64,000 nucleotides of DNA from Halorussus rarus. GTDB taxonomy: Archaea; Halobacteriota; Halobacteria; Halobacteriales; Haladaptataceae. The notes under the pieces are model-generated. The model made no database searches. It was not told where the DNA came from and was given only the letters and a program-made list of their open reading frames with translations. Position numbers and translations under genes: made by a program. Below, piece after piece: positions 58,187 to 64,000 of the stretch; the stretch's first letter is position 1; each line of letters opens with the position of its first letter. The stretch lies in contig NZ_QPMJ01000001.1 of assembly GCF_003369835.1 (NCBI RefSeq), positions 248,001-312,000 on the forward strand, written 5' to 3'.

Positions 58187-59008
58187 TCACTCGGGCACCG
58201 TCGCCCGGATCAGCACCTTCCGATTGCTGAACGATTGGACCTCGCCGTCTTCGACCGACACTCCGTATACTTCCTTCGCGGCCGGCTTCCGCACCATCTC
58301 GGCCAGTTTCTCTCGGTCGTCCTCGTCCGGGTCGGTCCGGTCGACCCACGCCTCGTAGTCCAGCTCGCGGGTCATCGTCAGCGTCTCCTCGACCTCGAAT
58401 CCCGCCTCGCGGAACCACGACTCCCACGTCGTCTGGGGGTAGGCCTCGACGTGGCTCGGGTCGCGGGTGCGCTCGAACTCGTCGAAGAAGTCGGCGAGCC
58501 GGTCGTCCTCGGGGGCGACGTTGTCCTCGAAGGCGAGGACGGCGTCGGACCGAAGGTCCGACGAGGCTCGCGGACCTCCGGTCCGCTCACCGCCGCCGGG
58601 TTCGAGCACGCGCGCCGTCTCCCGCAGGAACGCCCGGGGGTCCGGGAAGTGGTGGGCCGCGATGCGGCAGGTCACCGCGTCGAACGCGCCGCCGGCGAAC
58701 GGGAGCCGCTCCGCGTCGGCGACCGCTCCGTCGACCGGGAAGGAGTCGGTCGCGGTCCGGACCATCTCGGGCGTCGCGTCGGTTGCGACGACGGACGGGA
58801 CCCCGGCGTCCGCGAGCGCACCCGCCGCGTTCCCCGGCCCGCAGGCGACGTCGAGCGCCCGAGATGCGCCGGCGCACCACTCGGCCAGCAGGTCGAGGTC
58901 CTCGCCCGACCGGTGGACGTCGCTGTCGCGGTAGGCGTCTGCGGCGGCGGCGAACGCGTCCATCGCCGCACGCTTCGGGTCGCTGTCCGTCTGCCTATCG
59001 TCGTCCAT
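58187..59008 (-). CDS. SAM-dependent methyltransferase with palindromic in-frame insertion
   Basis: This is a 273-residue protein. Motif I is ALDVACGPGNAAGALAD (about residues 51-67). VVATDATPEMV, AVADAERLPFAGGAFDAVTCRIAAHHF and the post-motif RVLEPGG follow, typical of the UbiE-like family. Between RVLEPGG and VLAFEDN, which should be almost adjacent, there are 16 extra residues (ERTGGPRASSDLRSDA). They are coded by two palindromes at 58541-58588. The rest of the protein continues normally (DYEAWVDRTDPDEDDREKLAEM). The insertion lies near the active-site end of the fold and may or may not impair function. The substrate is unknown. Confidence 0.87.
   Translation of the reverse strand: MDDDRQTDSDPKRAAMDAFAAAADAYRDSDVHRSGEDLDLLAEWCAGASRALDVACGPGNAAGALADAGVPSVVATDATPEMVRTATDSFPVDGAVADAERLPFAGGAFDAVTCRIAAHHFPDPRAFLRETARVLEPGGGERTGGPRASSDLRSDAVLAFEDNVAPEDDRLADFFDEFERTRDPSHVEAYPQTTWESWFREAGFEVEETLTMTRELDYEAWVDRTDPDEDDREKLAEMVRKPAAKEVYGVSVEDGEVQSFSNRKVLIRATVPE
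58541..58588. repeat. Paired micro-palindromes inserted in a methyltransferase gene
   Basis: The first hairpin is gtcggacc (58544-58551), loop gaa, ggtccgac (58555-58562). Seven bases later comes gcggacc (58570-58576), loop tcc, ggtccgc (58580-58586). Both are perfect with 3-nt loops. The segment corresponds to 16 codons that interrupt a conserved stretch of the enzyme. Length is a multiple of three, so the frame is kept. The style matches the pair in topA and the hairpins inside dispersed element copy B. Confidence 0.75.
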
Positions 59009-59112
59009 GCGCGACCGAACGGCGGCCGCCGGTATTACGGTGGCGTTCGTCGGAAAAACGGGGTCGCGTTCGCCGGAAAAAGGTCGCGTCGGACGTGTCG
59101 GCCGGGCGCAGA

Positions 59113-61245
59113 CTACCGGATTCTCGTACCGGGCTCGCTGTCGCCTTTGGTCGTCAGCAGGTCGGCGTCCTCGCCGGCCGCGAGCATCATTCCGTTGCTC
59201 TCGACGCCGAACAGTTCGGCCTGCTCGAGGTTGGCCAGGACGATGATGCGCTCGCCCGGCAGTTCGTCGAGGTCGTGGAGCTGCTTGATGCCCGCGACGA
59301 TCTGGCGGGTCTCGACGCCGATGTCGACCTCGAGCCGCGCGAGGTCGTCCGCGCCCTCGATGGGCTCGGCGACCTCGATCTCGCCGACCCGGACGTCCAG
59401 GTCCTGGAACTCCTCGAAGCTGATGCGGTCGTCGCTGATGGGTTCGATGTCGGTATCGTCGCTCACGGTTGCCTCCGTATCGTCCGCGTCTTCGTCCGCC
59501 GCCTCCGTAGCCGCTTCGATGCGCTCCTCGAGCTTCGCGTTGAGCTCCTCGACCCGCTCGTCCTCGATCTTCTCGAACAGCTCGTCGGGCTCGCCGAACT
59601 CGCCCGGCGGCGATTCGAGCGCGGCGTCGAGGCCGGCGTCGCGGACCGGCCCCGCCTCGCCGAGCTGCTCCCAGAGTCGCTGGGCCTTGCCCGGGAGGAT
59701 CGGCGCCGACAGCACCGCGACGGCCTTCGCGATCTGGACGCAGTCGTAGATGACCTGCTCGGCGCGCTCGGGCTCCTCGCCGGTCAGGTTCCACGGCTCG
59801 TTGCGCTGGATGTACTCGTTGCCGAAGCCGGCCAGCGAGACGGCGGCGTCGCCCGCCTTCTTGAGCGAGTAGTCGTTGACCGCGGCCTCGAAGTCCTCGA
59901 TGGCCTCCTCGATGCGCTCCTCGACCTCCTCGGACGTATCGGCATCGGGAGCGCCGTCGTAGTTGCGCGCCGCGAACAGCAGGCTCCGGTAGGCGAAGTT
60001 GCCGAGCGTGCCGACGAGTTCGCCGTTGACCCGCTCCTGGAACTTCTCCCACGAGAAGTCGACGTCCTGCTGGAACCCGCCGGTGGTGGTGAGGTAGTAC
60101 CGGACGAGGTCGGGGTCGAACCCCTCGTCGAGGTAGTCGTCGGCCCAGACCGCCCGGTTCCGGCTGGTCGAGAACGCCGCCCCGTCGAGGTTGACGAAGC
60201 CGCTGGCCATCACCGCGCGGGGCTCGTTGTAGCCCGCCCCGCGGAGCATCGACGGCCAGAAGACGGTGTGGTGCTGGATGATGTCCCGGCCGATGACGTG
60301 GACGATTTCGCCCGTGTCGGCCCGCTCCCACGTCTCGGCGTCGGCCGCCGCGGGGTCGTCGGCCGCGGGCGCGCCGTCCTTCCAGACCTCCTCCCAGTCG
60401 AACTCGTCGGCGCCGACCCGTTCGCTGTACTGCTTCGTGGAGGCGACGTACTCGATGGGGGCGTCGACCCAGACGTAGAGGACGAGGTCCTCCTCGCCCT
60501 CACCCGGATAGTCGATGCCCCAGTCCATGTCGCGAGTGATGCAGAGGTCCTGGAGCTCGCCCTCGATCCACTCCCTGGGCTGGTTGCGGGCGTTGCTGGT
60601 GCCCTCCAGGCGGTCGATGAACCCCGCGAGGTACTCCTGGAAGTCCGAGAGCCGGAGGAACTTGTGCTCGCGGCTCCGGTACTCGGCGGGATTGCCGGTC
60701 AGCGTCGAGTGCGGGTCCTCGATCTCGCCGGGTTCGAGGTGGCGCTGACAGCCCTCGTCGCACTCGTCGCCGCGGGCCTTCGCGCCGCAGTACGGGCAGG
60801 TGCCCTCGACGAAGCGGTCGGGCAGCGGCTGGTCGGCCTCGGGGTCCCACGCGACCTGGATCTCCTTCTCGAAGACGTGGTCGTTCGCGATCCACGACTC
60901 GACGAACTCCCGGGTGAGCTCGGTGTTGGTCTCGTCGTGGGTGTGGCCGTAGTTGTCGAACTCGACGTTGAACTGAGGGAACGTCTCCTCGTATCTCTCG
61001 TGGAACTCCAGGGCGAACTCCTCCGGGTCGACGCCCTCCTCCGCGGCGTTTACCGCGATGGGGGTCCCGTGCATGTCCGACCCGGAGACGAACGCGGTCT
61101 CCTGGCCGAGCTTCTCGAGCGCGCGGGCGTAGGCGTCGCCGCTGATGTAGGTCCGGAGGTGACCGATGTGGAGGTCGCCGTTAGCGTACGGCAACCCGCA
61201 GGTCACCACCGCGGGCTCGTCGGTGGGAAAGTCCTCGTGGCTCAT
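59113..61245 (-). CDS. metG: Methionyl-tRNA synthetase
   Basis: This is a 710-residue class I synthetase. The HIGH motif is in GDLHIGHLRTY (about residues 24-34). The zinc knuckle is CPYCGAKARGDECDEGCQRH (about residues 150-169). The KMSKS-equivalent is AFSTSRNRAVW (about residues 358-368), a haloarchaeal form in which FSTSR replaces KMSKS. An anticodon-binding helical domain follows. A C-terminal EMAPII-like tRNA-binding domain (DLDVRVGEIEVAEPIEGADDLARLEVDIG ...) is joined by an acidic linker. ATG 61245 is used; the TATA-like ttttac 61271-61276 is about 28 nt upstream. Confidence 0.96.
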   Translation of the reverse strand: MSHEDFPTDEPAVVTCGLPYANGDLHIGHLRTYISGDAYARALEKLGQETAFVSGSDMHGTPIAVNAAEEGVDPEEFALEFHERYEETFPQFNVEFDNYGHTHDETNTELTREFVESWIANDHVFEKEIQVAWDPEADQPLPDRFVEGTCPYCGAKARGDECDEGCQRHLEPGEIEDPHSTLTGNPAEYRSREHKFLRLSDFQEYLAGFIDRLEGTSNARNQPREWIEGELQDLCITRDMDWGIDYPGEGEEDLVLYVWVDAPIEYVASTKQYSERVGADEFDWEEVWKDGAPAADDPAAADAETWERADTGEIVHVIGRDIIQHHTVFWPSMLRGAGYNEPRAVMASGFVNLDGAAFSTSRNRAVWADDYLDEGFDPDLVRYYLTTTGGFQQDVDFSWEKFQERVNGELVGTLGNFAYRSLLFAARNYDGAPDADTSEEVEERIEEAIEDFEAAVNDYSLKKAGDAAVSLAGFGNEYIQRNEPWNLTGEEPERAEQVIYDCVQIAKAVAVLSAPILPGKAQRLWEQLGEAGPVRDAGLDAALESPPGEFGEPDELFEKIEDERVEELNAKLEERIEAATEAADEDADDTEATVSDDTDIEPISDDRISFEEFQDLDVRVGEIEVAEPIEGADDLARLEVDIGVETRQIVAGIKQLHDLDELPGERIIVLANLEQAELFGVESNGMMLAAGEDADLLTTKGDSEPGTRIR

Positions 61246-61591
61246 ACTACCAACTCCTCGTTCGCGGGTGTAAAACCCGCCGATTTCCGTGTTCGTGCAT
61301 GTCCGTCGTCTGTGTTTCGAGCGAGTGCGGCTGGCTGGCGATACCGTCGGCGAGTCGGGTTTCGCCACCGCGAGAAACCGTCCGCGCGTCACGGTCCGGG
61401 CGGGTCCTCCCGACGCTACGCGTCGCTCTGCATGCGCATACGCATAGCGCGGGCGGACCGGTCGGGCTCCGAGCGAGTTCGGACCGTGACTGGCACGATT
61501 CAGGGTTGGTCGTCTCGGTATTTAAACGTTGGTTCGGTGTGTCACTCGGTAGAACAGCGTTGCGGGATGCGAGAGTCCGGCCGATTCCCTC

Positions 61592-61747
61592 GGCGCGCGC
61601 TGGCGCGGCCCGTTAGTGGCCGCGCCGATGTGCGCCGAGGGCCGAGTAGCGCAGGCCGAAGGCCGAGCAACGCAGGAGGCTGGGGAGGCGTGAGGCTGTC
61701 GCGGTCGCGGTGCTGGGCGGTACATAGGTGACGGCAGTAGCTAGCTT
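61592..61747 (+). repeat. Dispersed structured intergenic element, copy D
   Basis: It opens ggcgcgcgct and the hairpin ggcgcggcc-cgttagt-ggccgcgcc. gatgtgcgccgagggccgag and a repeat-like aggccgaaggccgag follow. The purine-rich gaggctggggaggcgtgagg and the end ggtgacggcagtagctagct complete it. It lies in the 646-bp gap between metG and the coiled-coil gene. A TATA-like tatttaaac at 61518-61526 points toward it, about 70 bp upstream, so a small transcript through this copy is possible. The rest of the gap holds the metG promoter and no gene. Confidence 0.85.
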
Positions 61748-61891
61748 CTCGTTTCCTCACTTTCCGTTTCGCATTCTACAGAGCCGAAAATCACGATTGC
61801 GACTGCTCGTCTCCTCTCGTCACGAATATTATACGAACCCACCGCTACCGAAAACTCGAAGAACCGCGAATCGACCGCAGAAACTACGAAA

Positions 61892-62755
61892 TTACAGCAG
61901 CCCCGTCTTCTGGAGCTTCATGAGGTCCTCGGTGTCGAGGGTCTCGCCGTCCTTGAACTGCTGGTAGATCTCCTCGGCCTCCTCCTTGGCCTCCTCGCGC
62001 TCCTTCTCCTTCTCGGACTTGCGCTCCTCCTCTTCCTGCTTGTCGAGTTCGCGCAGGCGCTTCTGGACGCGGACGAAGTCCTCGTGGTGCTGGTCGGCGG
62101 CCTCCTGGGCCTCCACGAAGCTCTCGTGCATCTCGTCGGCGTCGTCGCGGATCTCGTCGGCCTCCCGATAGGCCTCGATCATCTGGTTGTGGTGCTCCTG
62201 GGCCTTGTCGGCGAGCTCGGTCACCTTCTCGTGGTGCCGGCTGGCCTCGGCGCGGACCTCCTCGGCCTCCTCGACGAGCCCCTCGAGGTCCTCGCTGTCG
62301 TCGAGCTTCTCCTTGCGCTCCTGGAGCTTCTCGCGCTTGGCCTCGATCTTCTCGATGAGCTCGCGCTCCTCCTCGGTCGAGAGCACCTCTGTCTGCTGCT
62401 TGAACTCGAGGTCCTCGATCTCGGACTCGAGCTCCTCGATGTCCTTGCCCTCGTTGAGCTCGAGGTCGGACTTGCGCTGCTCGACCTCGTCGAACAGCTC
62501 GTTGGCCTTCGCGTTGAGCTCGTTGCGCTTCTCCTTGTGCTCCTGGACCTTCTCGTTGAGCTCGTCGCGCTGCTCGCGGTGCTCCTGTGCCTCGTCGACC
62601 TTCTCGCGCGTCTTCGCGTTCAGGTCGTCGCGCTTGGACGCGCGCTTGCTGGCCTTCTGGTTCAGCTCGTTTCGTCGGTCACGGAGCTGGCCCGCGAGTT
62701 TGATCAGTTCGCCCTTCGACTTGGTCTGGAGTTCCTCTTCGGTTACACTTACCAT
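61892..62755 (-). CDS. Archaeal long coiled-coil protein
   Basis: This is a 287-residue protein that is almost entirely coiled coil: VTEEELQTKSKGELIKLAGQLRDRR at the start, then repeated KRNELNAKANELFDEVEQRK-type heptads. A short C-terminal helical cap (EEIYQQFKDGETLDTEDLMKLQKTGLL) may be a separate motif. Acidic and Lys residues dominate and there is no ATPase head, membrane segment or signal. It resembles the archaeal COG1340-type coiled-coil proteins, often misnamed phosphoserine phosphatase. The role is unknown. A tttaatta box only about 10 nt before the ATG is too close to act as its TATA. Confidence 0.85.
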   Translation of the reverse strand: MVSVTEEELQTKSKGELIKLAGQLRDRRNELNQKASKRASKRDDLNAKTREKVDEAQEHREQRDELNEKVQEHKEKRNELNAKANELFDEVEQRKSDLELNEGKDIEELESEIEDLEFKQQTEVLSTEEERELIEKIEAKREKLQERKEKLDDSEDLEGLVEEAEEVRAEASRHHEKVTELADKAQEHHNQMIEAYREADEIRDDADEMHESFVEAQEAADQHHEDFVRVQKRLRELDKQEEEERKSEKEKEREEAKEEAEEIYQQFKDGETLDTEDLMKLQKTGLL

Positions 62756-63082
62756 GCTAATTAAACCTCGATTCCATGCCCGCCGCGGCGTTCGGCGAGC
62801 CAGCGGACGACAGCGACTGCTGTCCTCGACTGGCAATCGACCTGTGACAATAGTCCCATGTCATTTGTCGCGCGATGCTTGCCGAACGCTCGTGGCGTTC
62901 TGGTATCAGCAAATATTCGCTGTGTCTATATAAATGTTGCGCAGATTCGCCGCGTGGAAAGCGTTCACACGCCCGCTACCGGCCGTGTAACGCCTTCCCA
63001 CACCTTTCGGGGGGTTATAAAGAAGCGACCGCCCGGGGCCGGACGCAGCGGCCGTCGTCGCTCCGCGGACCCGCCGCTCGCC
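62756..63082. other. Intergenic region upstream of the coiled-coil gene
   Basis: No gene is supported. The region is AT-richer near 62900-62940 (cgctgtgtctatataaatgttg, with tatataaat on the plus strand, and its complement able to serve the minus strand). A second AT-rich word, ggttataaag, lies at about 63015. The coiled-coil gene promoter is probably the word near 62930, which would give a long 5' UTR. The glycosidase gene ends at 63083. Confidence 0.45.
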
Positions 63083-64000
63083 TCAGAGCGGGTAGACGTT
63101 CTGGACCGATCCGTCTACGCGTCCGAAGGAGAGTTCGACCGCCTGCGCGTCGGCCGGCACGTCTAGCGTCCCGGCCCGCTCCCGGCCGTAGGCGTCGACC
63201 TCGACGTCGGTCCCGCCGGTCCGGTCGCCCGCGGTCCACGAGACGGTGCCCGACACCGCTTCGGGCGTGTCGTTGAGCACCGTCAGCTCCCGGGTCGCGC
63301 CGCCGGCGGGGTACGCGTCGAGGACGACCTGCACCGGCTGCAGCGAGGCCGCCATCGCGGCGTACCCCGGCTTCTCGGAGCCGTCGGCCGCCAGCACGCC
63401 CATGCCCGCGCCCTCGCCGGCGTCTCGGAGCGCGTCGGCCGCGAGCAGGCCGGTCCCCCGCCGGCGCAGCGTCTCGGTCACGCCCTTGAGAACGCGGCTC
63501 TGGTACGCCTGCGAGGCGTCGACCGCACTCCCGTCCTCGCCGGCCAGTTCCTCCACCCGGCCGGCGACGTATGCGTCGTGAGCGTCGGCGTCGAATCCGG
63601 CGGCGTCGCCGCCCTCCTCGGCGGTCAGCGACCCCGCGCCGAACCCGCCGACCGCGCCGCCGCAGCCGTACCGGTCGAGCACCCAATCGGCGTCGGTCGG
63701 CTCGCCGAACTCCCACCCTGGGTAGACGTGGGCCGCGTCGGGGTCGATGCCCGGCGCGCCCGAGACCGGGAACACCGCGGCGTCGTCGGGCAGCGACTCG
63801 GCGAGCTCGCGGTCGGCGGTCGCGTCGTGACCCGCCCGCCAGGCCCGCCAGCGCACCTTGTATCGGGCCAGTCGGGAGGGGCCGACGCCCGCGAGGTGGT
63901 CGGTCGGGTCGGCCCGCACGCCGAACGCGGCCACGCTGGGGTGGCGCTCGACCGCCGACGCGAGCGTCCCGGCCAGGTCGGCGGCGTCGTCGGGGTCGTA
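63083..64000 (-). CDS. Glycoside hydrolase (GH2-like), C-terminal part; continues beyond window
   Basis: The frame is open to the window edge, so the 5' part is missing. The visible 305 residues start YDPDDAADLAGTLASAVERHPSVAAFGVRAD, a TIM-barrel strand-helix pair with ERHPSV as in family 2 glycosidases. A long acidic catalytic-domain remainder follows. The end is a beta-sandwich (VVLDAYPAGGATRELTVLNDTPEAVSGTVSWTAGDRTGG ... VELSFGRVDGSVQNVYPL). This is like the C-terminal domain of GH2 beta-mannosidases or galactosidases. Catalytic Glu residues cannot be fixed from the fragment. Localisation is unknown. Confidence 0.65.
   Translation of the reverse strand, partial: YDPDDAADLAGTLASAVERHPSVAAFGVRADPTDHLAGVGPSRLARYKVRWRAWRAGHDATADRELAESLPDDAAVFPVSGAPGIDPDAAHVYPGWEFGEPTDADWVLDRYGCGGAVGGFGAGSLTAEEGGDAAGFDADAHDAYVAGRVEELAGEDGSAVDASQAYQSRVLKGVTETLRRRGTGLLAADALRDAGEGAGMGVLAADGSEKPGYAAMAASLQPVQVVLDAYPAGGATRELTVLNDTPEAVSGTVSWTAGDRTGGTDVEVDAYGRERAGTLDVPADAQAVELSFGRVDGSVQNVYPL

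Noticed and set aside
61299-61616. 105-codon plus-strand frame between metG and copy D
   Set aside because: Composition rich in Arg/Ser and unlike haloarchaeal proteins; overlaps the metG promoter and ends in the repeated element.
1-64000. tRNA genes, CRISPR arrays, insertion sequences
   Set aside because: I looked through the intergenic stretches and saw no tRNA T-loop/acceptor pattern, no regularly spaced repeats and no transposase frame; a tRNAscan or IS search would settle it.

Overview
The window is a chromosomal segment from a halophilic archaeon (class Halobacteria). It is very GC-rich, its proteins are rich in Asp and Glu, and many genes have a TATA-like box 24-30 nt before the start codon, as expected for leaderless mRNAs. 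The gene content is archaeal: TFB, SMC/ScpA, geranylgeranylglyceryl phosphate synthase, pantoate kinase with 4-phosphopantoate-beta-alanine ligase, 3-dehydroquinate synthase II, AglD-like glycosyltransferase, Tat signals and a PGF-CTERM anchor. The genus cannot be fixed from the sequence. I found no tRNA, rRNA, CRISPR array, transposase or prophage.

Layout. 0-13 kb is the accessory, metabolically unusual part. It holds a methyltransferase behind a 45-bp tandem repeat and a three-gene operon: a Tat-signal helical protein, a PQQ alcohol dehydrogenase and a two-domain blue-copper protein. A convergent formate dehydrogenase, a SagB-type oxidoreductase and a Cys-type Thi4 follow. 13-21 kb has a cold-shock protein, CoA-biosynthesis genes, aspS, an ABC exporter with its own TetR regulator, and the archaeal lipid enzyme GGGPS. 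21-36 kb has topA, a HalX response regulator, gatB, the smc-scpA condensin operon and purine/methylthioadenosine salvage genes. 36-48 kb has a kinase-fold protein, ppsA, a lipoprotein, aroB', a broken aroD, a CTAG-type DNA methylase and tfb. 48-64 kb has an AglD-like protein, a SHOCT protein, the NfeD/stomatin pair, pyruvate kinase, metG, a large coiled-coil protein and the end of a glycosidase.

Most interesting. (1) The quinoprotein at 3311-5056 carries every active-site residue of PQQ alcohol dehydrogenases, plus the extra Asp (D-x-D, Asp334/Asp336) that marks lanthanide-dependent XoxF/PedH enzymes. It has no signal peptide and sits between a Tat-signal protein and a membrane-anchored double cupredoxin. 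This suggests an archaeal lanthanide-type alcohol oxidation module that uses copper proteins instead of cytochrome c. (2) A dispersed intergenic element occurs four times, in both orientations, with a hairpin whose arms change in a compensatory way and a conserved 3' end containing CTAG. (3) aroD has lost an internal segment and is frameshifted. (4) Paired short-loop micro-palindromes lie in frame inside topA and a methyltransferase, and similar hairpins interrupt one copy of the dispersed element.
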